Origin: Streptococcus toyakuensis
GTDB taxonomy: Bacteria; Bacillota; Bacilli; Lactobacillales; Streptococcaceae
DNA: 64,000 nt
Direction of reading: 5' to 3'
Assembly (NCBI RefSeq): GCF_024346585.1
Contig: NZ_AP024523.1
Span: forward strand, 62,001 to 126,000
Part shown: one piece after another, positions 48,602 through 58,104 of the stretch
Layout: each line of letters begins with the position of its first letter
How positions within the stretch are numbered: the first letter of the stretch is position 1
Made by a program: the position numbers and the translations under genes
The notes under the pieces: model-generated
Told to the model about the DNA's origin: nothing
The model's input: only the letters and a program-made list of their open reading frames with translations
Databases searched by the model: none

Positions 48602-48938
48602 CGAGAACGCATATAGCCTTATTATCTCCGAAACGGTACAAGAACAGCTAAGAGGTATTAAAGATTATATCTCAGCTAACTACTTTTCAGAACAGGCAGG
48701 AGCAAACACAGTTAAGAATATTCTTTATGGTTTGGAGCGTCTTGAAGTCTTCCCAGAAGCGGGATTTGATGCTGACGAAAGAGTAGGAAGTATTATATAC
48801 CCACCCCACAAAACTCGATGCATCATTTTAGGCGATTACCTAGCCTTCTATCATATTTTAGAGGATAGAAAAGCTGTCTTTATATCAGATATTATTCATA
48901 GCAAACAGGACTACATCCGCTTGTTCAAGAAAAAATAG
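48591..48938 (+). CDS. relE: RelE/ParE-family toxin
   Basis: 115 residues. RelE/ParE fold: helical N-terminus (YSLIISETVQEQLRGIKDYI), KNILYGLERLEVFPEAGFDA and the C-terminal beta-hairpin YLAFYHILEDRKAVFISDII ending HSKQDYIRLFKKK. Probably a ribosome-dependent mRNA interferase, or a gyrase-targeting ParE type; the sequence does not decide. Translationally coupled to the antitoxin. Confidence 0.85.
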   Translation: MEFNENAYSLIISETVQEQLRGIKDYISANYFSEQAGANTVKNILYGLERLEVFPEAGFDADERVGSIIYPPHKTRCIILGDYLAFYHILEDRKAVFISDIIHSKQDYIRLFKKK

Positions 48939-49046
48939 CACCTACATGAAGGCGTTTTTGTTTGGGAATGCCACGATGTTGATGATATAAATCTGGTATG
49001 ATATAATGTTTTGGCCCCCTCAGTTTAATGAAGGGAGGTGTTGCCG

Positions 49047-49142
49047 ATGTTAGAAATTATCATCACAATTTTTCTAGCACCCTTAGTAGTCAATATTTTG
49101 ACAACCTTGTTTGAGAAATGGCTTAACTCACGCAAGAAATAA
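49047..49142 (+). CDS. Fst-like type I toxin peptide, copy 1
   Basis: 31 residues, MLEIIITIFLAPLVVNILTT then LFEKWLNSRKK: a single hydrophobic helix with a charged C-terminus and the Fst-family APLVV...LF.KWL pattern. Promoter TGA TATAAT at 48999-49007. The leader has cccctc ... gaagggaggtg, so the Shine-Dalgarno can be hidden in a stem, as in Fst. Too short for normal ORF calling. Confidence 0.8.
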   Translation: MLEIIITIFLAPLVVNILTTLFEKWLNSRKK

Positions 49143-49161
49143 CCTTTAAGGGGCAATAAGC

Positions 49162-49227
49162 CAAAAAAACCTCAACGCTGGAACGTTGGGGCTTTTTGTT
49201 GCCTTGTTAGACAATTATCATCACTAT
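49162..49227 (-). ncRNA. antisense RNA (type I antitoxin) of Fst-like copy 1
   Basis: On the minus strand TTGAAA (49257-49262), 17-bp spacer and TAGAAT (49234-49239, preceded by TGT) form a promoter that would start an RNA near 49227; it ends at the bidirectional terminator cctcaacg/cgttgggg (49164-49196). About 60-65 nt, like the RNA II antitoxin of par loci. Confidence 0.7.
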
Positions 49228-49353
49228 AGACTAATTCTAACACAACTCCCCCGATATTTCAAGTTTTTATTTTTTATACGCGATGTTGATGATATAAATC
49301 TGGTGTGATATAATATTTTGGCCTCCTCAGTTTAATGAAGGGAGGTGTTATGT

Positions 49354-49446
49354 ATGCTAGAGTTACTTTCCCTTTTTCTAGCTCCGTTACTTGTTAACGT
49401 ACTATCTGAGCTTTTCAAGCTATGGATAAAGAGACGTAGCAAGTAG
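49354..49446 (+). CDS. Fst-like type I toxin peptide, copy 2
   Basis: 30 residues, MLELLSLFLAPLLVNVLSEL then FKLWIKRRSK. Same layout as copy 1: promoter TGA TATAAT at 49306-49314, leader hairpin cctcc ... gggagg over the ribosome-binding site. The leaders of the two copies are nearly identical (period 307 bp) whereas the peptides differ. Confidence 0.8.
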   Translation: MLELLSLFLAPLLVNVLSELFKLWIKRRSK

Positions 49447-49470
49447 CATTTAACCCTTTTAGAGGGTAGC

Positions 49471-49539
49471 AAAAACCCCCATCGGTGGCACGGTGGGGGT
49501 TTTTAGTTATATATGCTAGAAGCATTATTTTCCCTTTAT
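49471..49539 (-). ncRNA. antisense RNA (type I antitoxin) of Fst-like copy 2
   Basis: Minus-strand promoter TTGAAA (49569-49574), 17-bp spacer, TAGAAT (49546-49551); the RNA would start near 49539 and end at aaaaaccccc ... gggggttttt (49471-49504). Confidence 0.7.
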
Positions 49540-49755
49540 GCTCTCATTCTAACACAACCCTTTCGATATTTCAAGCTTTTGTTTTGATATTCCTCAGAGT
49601 GTGTTTATGATTTGAGTCCGCTTTACTGAAATTAGCCCACGCGCTACTAGCTTCCATTCTACAGCAAAGAAATCAACTCTTTTCTAGGGGATTTCCGCCC
49701 TCATTTTTGTCTTTTGTGCTAAAATAGACTTATAAATTGAAAATAAGGAATGTTT

Positions 49756-50562
49756 ATGAAATCGGGTAATGGTTTTTGGAAAGGCTGTCTCTATTTTTGG
49801 GGCTTCTTGTTCTTGTTGGGCCTTTTGGTTCAATATGTTCTTCCACTTGAGGCTTGTGTCCTGCTAGGATATGGTGGTTATCGTCTTTACAAACGCTTAC
49901 GCTATCCTCTTTTGCAGGATCGTTCTCTAGATGATCGGATTGAGCTTTTAAAAGCTCGGATTCGTCAGGCGGACAAGGATATTCAGCAATTAGAGGAAAC
50001 TTTAGTAGAAAAAGGCTCGGATTCATATAAAAGTCTGGCCAATCAAGTATTAATCGAACTGCGAGAAATCCATCAGGAGGCGGATCGTCTCAAGTCCTAT
50101 ATCGATGATGATGTCTATAATCGTATTGATAAAAAGGTTCGTACAGTACGGGCAACTATCGATGTTCAGCTAGAACGTTTGGATAGAGAAAGTCAGGTAG
50201 ATATTGAAAATGCGGAGCCAGAGGAATTAGCTCCAGAATTATCCCAGACCTTGGCCAATATTGCCATTGACCATCAGGCAATTTTAGACAAGATTGCCAC
50301 CTCTGCTGAGGGGGATAAGGAAGAATTGACTGCCATTCATAGTTTGAAGATGGAGAAATTCCAAACGATTTTAGAAGGCTATTTAAAGATTAAGGCCAAT
50401 CCTAAAAACTATAATCGAGCCGAAGAACGTTTGCAACAAGCTAAAGCAGCTATCGAACAATTTGACCTTGAGCTGGACCAAGTCCTGAGAGAACTCAATG
50501 AAACAGATATGCGTGATTTTGATATCAGTCTGCGTATCCTAGAAAAAGATCGTAAAGAATAG
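49756..50562 (+). CDS. xpaC: XpaC-family protein
   Basis: About 268 residues. Two N-terminal hydrophobic segments (CLYFWGFLFLLGLLVQYVLP, EACVLLGYGGYRLYKRLRYP) followed by a long soluble coiled-coil region. XpaC (5-bromo-4-chloroindolyl phosphate hydrolysis) proteins regularly precede TelA, as here (21 bp gap). ATG 49756 is placed better for ataagga than the ATG at 49750. The C-terminal 100 residues (APELSQTLAN ... LNETDMRDFDISLRIL) have a clear counterpart at the N-terminus of HsdR two genes downstream. Confidence 0.88.
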   Translation: MKSGNGFWKGCLYFWGFLFLLGLLVQYVLPLEACVLLGYGGYRLYKRLRYPLLQDRSLDDRIELLKARIRQADKDIQQLEETLVEKGSDSYKSLANQVLIELREIHQEADRLKSYIDDDVYNRIDKKVRTVRATIDVQLERLDRESQVDIENAEPEELAPELSQTLANIAIDHQAILDKIATSAEGDKEELTAIHSLKMEKFQTILEGYLKIKANPKNYNRAEERLQQAKAAIEQFDLELDQVLRELNETDMRDFDISLRILEKDRKE

Positions 50563-50583
50563 GTTAGAAACAAAGGAGTAACC

Positions 50584-51831
50584 ATGACAGAATTTAATTT
50601 TGATATTGACCAGATTGCCAATAATACGGTAGCTAAGGTGGATAAAACAACCCAAATCATCGAGACAAATACTGGCTCAGACAAGACCTTGACCTTCCTT
50701 GAAAAGTTGAGCCCTGAGCAGCAAGAAGGAATCAAGGCGCACGTGCCCCAGTTAGTAGACCAGTTTGTCACAAATCAAAATGCTCTTTTAGATTTTGGCC
50801 AATCTGCTGTAGAAGGTGTGAATAATACGGTCAATCGTATCTTGTCAGAGCAAAAGAAACTGCAGATTCCCCAAGTGGATGACTTACTCAAGAATACCAA
50901 CCGTGAGTTGCAAGGCTTTGTAGTCAAATACAAGAACGCTGAAATTGCTGAGTTAGAAGAAAAACCAAACTTTTTGCAACGCTTGTTTAACAAGAGCAAG
51001 AATACCCTACAAGAATTTTACTTTGATTCAAAAACAGTGGAGCAAAAGCTCGATGGTATGGCTGCCGCAGTGGTCAAGCAAGAAGATGTCTTAGCTCGAA
51101 ATATCGTTTCAGCTGAGATGTTGATTGAGGACAATACTAAATCCATTGAAAATCTAGTGGGAGTGATTTCCTTTATCGAAGCTAGTCAGACAGAAGCTGG
51201 CAAACGCGCTGCCGAACTGAAGGCCCAAGCTGACCAACTTGATACAAGTACGGTAGAATACCAAACCAAGTCACAAGAATTGGCCCGTATGGCTGAAGTG
51301 GTCAATACTCTTGAACAACAACATACTGAGTATGTCAGCCGTCTCTATGTTGCCTGGGCAACAACACCTCAGATGCGCAATCTTGTGAAGGTGTCATCTG
51401 ATATGCGCCAAAAATTGGGCATGCTTCGTCGTAATACGATTCCGACAATGAAGCTTTCTATTGCCCAACTTGGTATTTTGCAACAATCAATGAAATCAGG
51501 TGTCGTGGCAGATGCCATTGTCAATGCCAATAATGCTGCCCTTCAGATGCTAGCTGAAACCAGCAAGGAAGTGATTCCGCAGATGGAGAGAATTGCACAA
51601 AGCCCGACAGTCGCTGTCGAATCGGTTACTAAACTGGCTGAAAGTCTGGTCGCTCAAAACCAAGGTATCGTCGCAGCTATTGAATTGGGTCGTCAGAAAC
51701 GTGCCCAACTAGAAACAACCATTGTCAAGTCCGCAGAAATGATCAACGATTCTGTCAAACTACGCGATGAGAAAATGGTCCAAGCTCTTCTAGAACAAGG
51801 CAAGGCCGCCCAGAAAGAAGTACAAGAATAA
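50584..51831 (+). CDS. telA: TelA/KlaA toxic-anion resistance protein
   Basis: 415 residues, TelA family (tellurite/toxic anion resistance): RIEASQTEAGKRAAELKAQ-like central region (VISFIEASQTEAGKRAAELK), AWATTPQMRNLVKVSSDMRQ, LRRNTIPTMKLSIAQLGIL, LAESLVAQNQGIVAAIELGR. Mostly helical. Start after caaaggagtaacc. Forms an operon with xpaC and is followed by a perfect terminator. Its true role is unclear; TelA-like proteins are linked to envelope stress. Confidence 0.93.
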   Translation: MTEFNFDIDQIANNTVAKVDKTTQIIETNTGSDKTLTFLEKLSPEQQEGIKAHVPQLVDQFVTNQNALLDFGQSAVEGVNNTVNRILSEQKKLQIPQVDDLLKNTNRELQGFVVKYKNAEIAELEEKPNFLQRLFNKSKNTLQEFYFDSKTVEQKLDGMAAAVVKQEDVLARNIVSAEMLIEDNTKSIENLVGVISFIEASQTEAGKRAAELKAQADQLDTSTVEYQTKSQELARMAEVVNTLEQQHTEYVSRLYVAWATTPQMRNLVKVSSDMRQKLGMLRRNTIPTMKLSIAQLGILQQSMKSGVVADAIVNANNAALQMLAETSKEVIPQMERIAQSPTVAVESVTKLAESLVAQNQGIVAAIELGRQKRAQLETTIVKSAEMINDSVKLRDEKMVQALLEQGKAAQKEVQE

Positions 51832-51880
51832 TACACAAGTCCCTTGTAAGTATAGCTTGCAAGGGACTTGTGTATTATTT
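51831..51880 (+). terminator. xpaC-telA terminator
   Basis: ATACACAAGTCCCTTG / CAAGGGACTTGTGTAT, a perfect 16-bp stem, followed by tatttta. Confidence 0.9.
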
Positions 51881-51961
51881 TAGTAGAAGTTTGAAGGTCA
51901 GGGAATTCTGGCTAGATTTAGAGAGAATACCTTAGAAAACCTTTTCACTACTAGTCTTTTA

Positions 51962-52140
51962 TGGTACAATGGAAGGAAGTAAAGGCGCTGTTTGTTCGAT
52001 GTCGCAACGCCTTGGATGAATGAAAAGGAAGAGTCCCTATGGTTGTCAGATTTAAGCAAATAAGTCCCTTGCAGAGAGCTACATTCGAGTCCTTATACCC
52101 ATTTTCAAAACCTACCAATGTTTTTGGTGGGCTTTTTGCC
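51962..52140 (+). ncRNA. candidate small RNA or leader before hsdR
   Basis: TGG TACAAT (51962-51970) is an extended -10. The following 170 nt contain a hairpin AAGGCG/CGCCTT (51982-52013) and end with cctacca/tggtggg plus a T-run (52112-52140), which looks like a terminator. No ORF. This could be a free small RNA of about 160 nt or an attenuated hsdR leader; hsdR starts 22 bp later. Confidence 0.4.
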
Positions 52141-52161
52141 TGATAGAAGTGGAGGATATAA

Positions 52162-55100
52162 ATGATTTACACCTTATCAAAAGAATTAGAACAAGAACTC
52201 ATCGTTTCAGCACCTGAGTTGCAGGCTAGTTATACTGCCATCGTAGAATACCTAGAGGCTATCAACCAGAAAGAAGCATCTGGAAGCAATTCTCAGGAAC
52301 TCCAGAACCAGCTTGCTATTCAGCTGAGACGTTTAGAAGATTTGGTGCAGGGCTATATCCAAATAAAGAAGAACCCGCATCACTACCTAGATGCAGATAA
52401 AGAATTGACAGCAGGCTATCAAGCCATAAAAGGGACGGAGCAAGATCTTCTCAAAAAATTGCAACATCTCAATCAAGCAGCCTTGCAGGATTTCCATATC
52501 AGTCAGAGACTCTCTCCCAAAGACGAGACTGCTATTCCTGTGGCAGGTAAAGTCAAAACCAAACAGGAATTGGCTATCGAGCGGGATTTGATTAACCAGC
52601 TGACAAAGGGAGAAAGTCAATGGGTGTATCGACCTGAGTTAAATACAGAAGACCTCCTATGGGGAAACTTTTTTGCCAAGCTGGAAGCCAATAATGTCCG
52701 CATTTTGCAAGACCATCCCCTTACAAATTCAGAGAAAAATCAAATCAAAAACCAGCTCAATTTCGTCAACTTCTACGAAGCAGCCAAGTGGATAGCAGGG
52801 GAAAATGGCATTGCCAAGGTGCAGGTTCAACGTGAAGATGCTAGTTTAGGCACCATTCGCTTGGAAGTCTTGTGGAGAAACAATGTCGCTGGTGGCAAAT
52901 CCAGCTATGAGGTTGTCAACCAAGTCATCACAGGCGGAGAAGGGATTCGCCAGCGTCGTGGGGATGTGACTTTGCTAATCAATGGTCTGCCCATGATTCA
53001 AATCGAACTAAAAAGTCGTTCTCATCCTTACATGGATGCCTTCCGTCAGATTAAGAAATACGACCAAGAAGGACAGTTCAGAGGTATTTTTTCAAGTCTT
53101 CAGATGTTTGTCGTCTCTAATGTCACAGACACTCGCTACATCGCAGCTGCCAAAGCCAACAAGCTAAATGAACGCTTCTTGACCAAGTGGGTGGATAGTG
53201 AAAATAGACCCCAACCTCAACTATTTGACTTTGCAGAGTCTGTCTTGTCGATACCGAGAGCTCATGAGATGGTCATGCAGTATTCTGTCATCGATGATGA
53301 CAAGAAGGCCTTGATTTTATTGCGCCCCTATCAGGTTCATGCCATTGAAGCCATCCGTGAAGCCAGTCGCAAGCGCCAGTCGGGCTATATTTGGCATACG
53401 ACTGGTTCAGGAAAGACCCTGACCTCTTATAAGGTTTCGCGCAATCTGCTCCAGATTCCATCTATCGAAAAGACAATCTTTGTGATTGATAGGACAGACC
53501 TTGACCAGCAGACGACCAGTTCTTTTCAGTCTTACGCAGAGAACGATATGATCGATATCGACGAGACCGATGATACACAGGAATTGGTTAAAAATCTAGC
53601 TTCTGATGACCGCCGTGTCGTTGTGACGACCATCCAGAAAATCAATGCTATGATTCGTCAGTTTGATGAAGGTCGTCACCAAAGGGTCTACAATCGTATC
53701 AAACAACTCAAACTAGCCTTTGTCGTCGATGAATGCCATCGCGCAGTGACTCCTGAACGCCAGCGCCACCTAGAGCATTTCTTTACAAATTCTCTCTGGT
53801 ATGGGTTTACAGGAACTCCTATCTTTACAGAAAATAAACGTGAACAAAAAGGAGACCTTGCTCAGACGACCGAAGAGCAGTACGGTGACTGCCTCCATCA
53901 ATATACCGTCAAAGAAGCCATCCATGACAAGGCGGTTCTTGGCTTTAATGTAGAGTATCAGACAACCATGCCTGGTTGGGCAGAAGATGAGATTGACGAG
54001 GAGCGTTATGATGACGAAGGTCATATGCTTGCAGTTTTAGATGCCATTCTCAATCGCTCAAGACGCAAACTCGGCTTCCAAAATGGGGTAGGAAAAACCT
54101 ATGAAGCTATTTTGACCGTCAAAAGCATCGCCCGTGCGCAGGCCTATTATAACCTGATTAAGCAAGTCAAAAATGGAGAAAAGTCTTTAAGCATTTCGGA
54201 AAATGTTAAAAAGGTCTTACCAGACTTTCCTAAGGTTGCTATTACTTACTCTGTGACAGAAAATGAAGCAGACTCCTACGTCAACCAAGCCTACATGGAG
54301 GAGAGTTTAGAAGACTACAATGCCATGTTTGGTACCCACTTTAGCCTAGTAACCATTGCTTCCTACAATAGTGACCTCAACGACCGTCTGGCCCGTAAGA
54401 AAGAACGCTTTGCCTTCCGTGAAGAGCAGTTGGACTTGGTTATCGTGGTGGACCGCTTGTTGACAGGCTTTGATGCCCCTTGCCTATCGACCCTGTTCAT
54501 GGACCGTCAGCCCATGAAACCCCAGCATATCATTCAGGCCTTTTCACGAACCAACCGCCTCTTTGATGAAGGCAAGAAATTCGGTCAAATCGTTACCTTC
54601 CAAACGCCTGACCGCTTTAAAGAAAAAGTGGATGAAGCTCTGAGCCTTTACTCAAATGGTGGCGAAACCAGTGTCTTAGCCCCAGAATGGCAGGAGGAGA
54701 AGGCCAAGTTTCTGGAGAAGGTTCATCAACTACTGGCTATCGCTCCAAGTCCAGAGCAGGTACCTGATTTGGATACAGCGACAGATGCAGAATTAAAACG
54801 CTTTGCCAAGGCCTTCCAAGAATTTGACAAGCTCCTATCCTCTATACAAGTCTATTCGGACTACGATGAGAAAGTCATCCTCAGAGAGATTGGTCTCAGC
54901 CTAGAAGACATCGAGAACTTTGCCGGCCAATATCAAAATGTCATCGAAGAACTCCGCAGACGCAGAAAAGAAGACCAAGAAGATGAAGGGGTTCTCCTAG
55001 ATATCGAGTATGAGCTCGAATCCATCCGCACCGACGAGATAAACTATCACTATATCCTCTCTCTCATCCAATCCCTGATTGAAAATCGAGAAAACCTCAT

Positions 55101-55524
55101 CGGTAAAAAGGAAAAGAGTCTGGTAGATAACTATATCGAAGATTTGAACAAATCCAATCCTAAGTTATCCAGCATCATCTCCAAACTCTGGCAGGATGTC
55201 CAAGCTGATGCCAAGAGCTATCAGGGACAGTCTGTAACCCATAAGTTGGATGAGATGATTGAGCTAACTACCCAGCAAAAGATTCGTGAAACGGCAGATT
55301 ATTGGCAGATAGGAGAGGATGAACTCCAGTTCGTAGTGGACAACTACCGCATCGGACGCGACAAGCAAAATGGTGAAAAAGCCATCACAGAATCTCAGGA
55401 CTACCTCGCCTATAAGGAAGCCCATGGAGACAAGGCACTACCAAAACTCAAATACAAAAAAGCCCTCAAAGAGGACTATATGCGCATGATTTCAGAGGAT
55501 ATCCTACCGCTAAGGGGGAGATAG
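52162..55524 (+). CDS. hsdR: type I restriction enzyme R subunit with XpaC-like N-terminal extension
   Basis: 1120 residues. From about residue 130 it is a normal Hsd[20 protein letters not shown], nuclease motif D268...IELKS (E282-x-K284), SF2 helicase motifs I (HTTGSGKT, K418), II (DECHR, D523), and [18 protein letters not shown] (motifs V/VI). It cuts DNA after translocation when HsdS/HsdM find an unmethylated site. The first 120 residues are extra: residues 17-118 (APELQAS ... [19 protein letters not shown] ... [15 protein letters not shown]) resemble the C-terminal part of the XpaC protein encoded 1.6 kb upstream. Start after gaagtggaggatataa. hsdS and hsdM lie downstream, beyond Fic and AbiH genes. 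Confidence 0.93.
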   Translation: MIYTLSKELEQELIVSAPELQASYTAIVEYLEAINQKEASGSNSQELQNQLAIQLRRLEDLVQGYIQIKKNPHHYLDADKELTAGYQAIKGTEQDLLKKLQHLNQAALQDFHISQRLSPKDETAIPVAGKVKTKQELAIERDLINQLTKGESQWVYRPELNTEDLLWGNFFAKLEANNVRILQDHPLTNSEKNQIKNQLNFVNFYEAAKWIAGENGIAKVQVQREDASLGTIRLEVLWRNNVAGGKSSYEVVNQVITGGEGIRQRRGDVTLLINGLPMIQIELKSRSHPYMDAFRQIKKYDQEGQFRGIFSSLQMFVVSNVTDTRYIAAAKANKLNERFLTKWVDSENRPQPQLFDFAESVLSIPRAHEMVMQYSVIDDDKKALILLRPYQVHAIEAIREASRKRQSGYIWHTTGSGKTLTSYKVSRNLLQIPSIEKTIFVIDRTDLDQQTTSSFQSYAENDMIDIDETDDTQELVKNLASDDRRVVVTTIQKINAMIRQFDEGRHQRVYNRIKQLKLAFVVDECHRAVTPERQRHLEHFFTNSLWYGFTGTPIFTENKREQKGDLAQTTEEQYGDCLHQYTVKEAIHDKAVLGFNVEYQTTMPGWAEDEIDEERYDDEGHMLAVLDAILNRSRRKLGFQNGVGKTYEAILTVKSIARAQAYYNLIKQVKNGEKSLSISENVKKVLPDFPKVAITYSVTENEADSYVNQAYMEESLEDYNAMFGTHFSLVTIASYNSDLNDRLARKKERFAFREEQLDLVIVVDRLLTGFDAPCLSTLFMDRQPMKPQHIIQAFSRTNRLFDEGKKFGQIVTFQTPDRFKEKVDEALSLYSNGGETSVLAPEWQEEKAKFLEKVHQLLAIAPSPEQVPDLDTATDAELKRFAKAFQEFDKLLSSIQVYSDYDEKVILREIGLSLEDIENFAGQYQNVIEELRRRRKEDQEDEGVLLDIEYELESIRTDEINYHYILSLIQSLIENRENLIGKKEKSLVDNYIEDLNKSNPKLSSIISKLWQDVQADAKSYQGQSVTHKLDEMIELTTQQKIRETADYWQIGEDELQFVVDNYRIGRDKQNGEKAITESQDYLAYKEAHGDKALPKLKYKKALKEDYMRMISEDILPLRGR

Positions 55525-55526
55525 GC

Positions 55527-56768
55527 TTAAAAATGGTCAGAAAGATAATGTTGGGAAGGTTTTCTACCAATTAGGGTCAAAATTCCCCTCTCTTCAAGAT
55601 GCAAGAAAGCATCCTTGACCTTTTTCTTAGAGTAATGATGGTTGGACTGATTGGCCAGTTGGATGATGCTTCTATCTTCTATACCATCTCTCTTATCATC
55701 GACAAAGAGCTTGGACTGAGCGAGTAGAAACAAGATGTATTTCTCGACTTCTTCCAGCCCTTCTGTTTGCTCTATCTTAACTTTATAGCGATGCAGTTGT
55801 TCTTGTTTTTCAAGGAGGGTTTGGATAATATTTTCCTGTCCTTCCTTGATAAAAGTTAACAAGGTTTCAACGAAGAAGGTAGCATCGGCACGGTTGAGAT
55901 GATCACCAGTATTCCTAAAAGCCTTATAATAGTCTTGCTTATGGTGATTGATTTGTTGGGATAAAACTAACCCTGAAAATTTATCGAGCTTTCTCGACAA
56001 GTACTTGGCAAGGATATAGTGGCCTGTCCGACCGTTACCGTCATAGAAGGGATGAATATTTTCAAAAAAATAGTGTCCAGCACAAGCCTTGACAAGGTTT
56101 GGGATAGAATGGTCGTTTATAAAACGAATCCACTCTGTCAGCATAACCTGAATCTGTTCCTCCTTTTGAGGTGGGATATAGATGACTTTGCCAGTCTTGT
56201 CGTCTTGGATAAAGACCGATTTCTGTCTAAAAAACTCTCCATCAAGTTGATCCTTTGGCGAGATTTCTCCTTGTGTTAATTGATCATAAATCCCTCTGAT
56301 ATCTTCAAGTGATTGGATTTGGAGAAATTCATCCTTAAGGATTTGTTGGTACATTCGCAAGGTGGAAAGATGTTTGATTTGTTCGGTCTTATAGGGGTCT
56401 TCCTCTAGGAGTTTCTCCACATCGACCAACTCTTTACGAGTTGTATGGATACCTTCGATTTCATTTGTGGAAATAATCGATTGGTAGAGTTGTTCTTTAT
56501 AAAACTGATCGTGGGCAATCTTAGGGAGGGTATCAGCTATTTCGCTAATTCGTTGAGACTGCTGTGAGATAGTTTCCATCAGTTGGGAAATCCCAAGATG
56601 CAGGGTAACAAATAAAGGGTATTGACTTGTTTTGACAGTATCGCGTTGCATTAAATGAGGATAAAGAGATGTTCTAATGGAACTATATCCCTGTAAGCGT
56701 AGTTGATATTCTTCCTCATATTGGTCACGATGACTGTAGTAGATTTTTCTAAGTTCTCTATAGTTCAT
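55527..56768 (-). CDS. Fic-family protein (class II)
   Basis: 413 residues, Fic/DOC fold, usually AMP-transferring. Inhibitory motif in the N-terminal half (SIISTNEIEGIHTTR, S/T-x-x-x-E-G), so class II, and the active-site loop HPFYDGNGRTGH (His239). The last residue of the HPFx(D/E)GNGRxxR motif is His in place of Arg. A C-terminal winged-helix part (HYSKKKVKDAFLHLEERGIL) follows. Start after gcgaggatgactacat. Transcribed against the hsd genes, and ends only 2 bp from the hsdR stop, without a visible terminator between. Fic genes are frequent in type I restriction loci; whether it acts with them is unknown. Confidence 0.9.
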   Translation of the reverse strand: MNYRELRKIYYSHRDQYEEEYQLRLQGYSSIRTSLYPHLMQRDTVKTSQYPLFVTLHLGISQLMETISQQSQRISEIADTLPKIAHDQFYKEQLYQSIISTNEIEGIHTTRKELVDVEKLLEEDPYKTEQIKHLSTLRMYQQILKDEFLQIQSLEDIRGIYDQLTQGEISPKDQLDGEFFRQKSVFIQDDKTGKVIYIPPQKEEQIQVMLTEWIRFINDHSIPNLVKACAGHYFFENIHPFYDGNGRTGHYILAKYLSRKLDKFSGLVLSQQINHHKQDYYKAFRNTGDHLNRADATFFVETLLTFIKEGQENIIQTLLEKQEQLHRYKVKIEQTEGLEEVEKYILFLLAQSKLFVDDKRDGIEDRSIIQLANQSNHHYSKKKVKDAFLHLEERGILTLIGRKPSQHYLSDHF

Positions 56769-56844
56769 ATGTAGTCATCCTCGCATTTCAACGTTTTTTA
56801 ACATTATATCACAAAATCAGCTCTTCTATTGTTTCAAAATAGGA

Positions 56845-57027
56845 AAAATTGAAGAATAGAATAGCATAGTTGCCGTTCTAAAGTGCAAAAATGGCCAAAA
56901 TTGAACAATAGAAATGACAGATGGACATCCTAAAGTGTAAAAACTGCCAAAATTGGAGAATAGAAATCAAAAAAGAAGATCTAAAGTGTAGAAATAAGAA
57001 AATGGAGTAATATAAAAGGGGGATAGA
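56845..57027 (+). repeat. four imperfect direct repeats of 50-52 bp upstream of abiH
   Basis: Units begin aaaattgaagaatagaa (56845), aaaattgaacaatagaa (56897), aaaattggagaatagaa (56949) and aaaatggagtaatataa (56999). Within each of the first three units ctaaagtgnaaaaa or ctaaagtgtagaaa recurs near the end. Spacing 52, 52 and 50 bp. No palindrome inside; the array fills the space between the divergent fic and abiH genes. Confidence 0.8.
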
Positions 57028-58104
57028 GTGGAGAAATTATTTATTATCGGAAATGGTTTTGATATAGCACATGATTTAAAGACAAATTATCTATATTTCA
57101 AAAAGTTTGTTTATCAGCAGGCTTATGGGAAGGATGAGTTGTTAGAGTCGTTGCAAAGTGAAGATGCCATAAAATTATATCTAAATAGAATTGATGAAGA
57201 AATATTGCTAGAAGAAATTGATGATGATACAATACCTGAGATGCAAATGGGATCAGATGGGGGAGATTTATATCCAGATGATGTAGATTTGTATAAGTTA
57301 TTGTATCAGTTAATGGGTCAAATTACAGGAACTGAGAAATTTTGGTCTGATTTTGAAGAGAAATTAGCAGATTTTAATAAAGTGTCTATTGTTAATACAG
57401 ATTGTATATATAACGCTAGAGATTTGGATGGCAGTATAATAGCTAGTAATGCTAATGAAATAGGAGAAACTCTAGCTAAATATGTATTATATTCTTTAAA
57501 TAAATTATTTAAATTGTGGATAGAAGAAACATATTTTGAATGGACTGATAGAATTCTTAGAAATGGTGAAAATTCGTGTTATAAATTGTTAAAAGCTACA
57601 GTTTTGAAAAACTCTGATGCAACATTTCTAAATTTTAATTATACAAAAACGTTAGAAAATTTATATAGAATTTCTGAGCAGAACATTTTTCATATGCACG
57701 GCGTTATTGGTGTGAGTCAATTTGTTTTTGGACATGGTCATGATGGTGAGGAAGACGATTTTAATCCTTTAAATGTAGGAGCATATATGGAAGAAGTTGT
57801 TAATAAGTTAAAGAAACCAGTTGATAGTATATTAACTGATAATATACAGTTTTTCAAAAGTTTAAGTTCTATCAAAGAAATCTACTTCATTGGTTTTAAT
57901 ATTCGGGATGAGAATGGAGTGGATGCTCCGTACTTTAAAGAAATTTTTAAACAGACACCGGATGTGAGCATTTATGTAGACAAGTTCAATGAGAAGTATG
58001 AAGATAATATTAAGGAAATACTTAAGGTATGGGGGGCTCGTAAAGCTTATCAATTGCAATTTATCGATACAGATAAAGATGAAATAGTTGGAGGAGTAAT
58101 ATGA
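57028..58104 (+). CDS. abiH: AbiH-family phage abortive infection protein
   Basis: 358 residues. The N-terminus EKLFIIGNGFDIAHDLKTNY is the hallmark of AbiH (GNGFD...H.L.T.Y), with NFNYTKTLENLY and FHMHGV ... FGHGHDGEEDDF further on, also family features. GTG start with gggggatag. Overlaps hsdS by 4 bp (ATGA), so it is co-expressed with the specificity subunit. It is clearly more AT-rich than hsdR and hsdM. AbiH of lactococci stops phage growth by abortive infection (established); its mechanism is little known. Confidence 0.88.
   Translation: MEKLFIIGNGFDIAHDLKTNYLYFKKFVYQQAYGKDELLESLQSEDAIKLYLNRIDEEILLEEIDDDTIPEMQMGSDGGDLYPDDVDLYKLLYQLMGQITGTEKFWSDFEEKLADFNKVSIVNTDCIYNARDLDGSIIASNANEIGETLAKYVLYSLNKLFKLWIEETYFEWTDRILRNGENSCYKLLKATVLKNSDATFLNFNYTKTLENLYRISEQNIFHMHGVIGVSQFVFGHGHDGEEDDFNPLNVGAYMEEVVNKLKKPVDSILTDNIQFFKSLSSIKEIYFIGFNIRDENGVDAPYFKEIFKQTPDVSIYVDKFNEKYEDNIKEILKVWGARKAYQLQFIDTDKDEIVGGVI

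Noticed and set aside
56845..57027. CRISPR array
   Set aside because: Repeats are imperfect along their whole 52-bp length with no unique spacers, and no cas genes are near.
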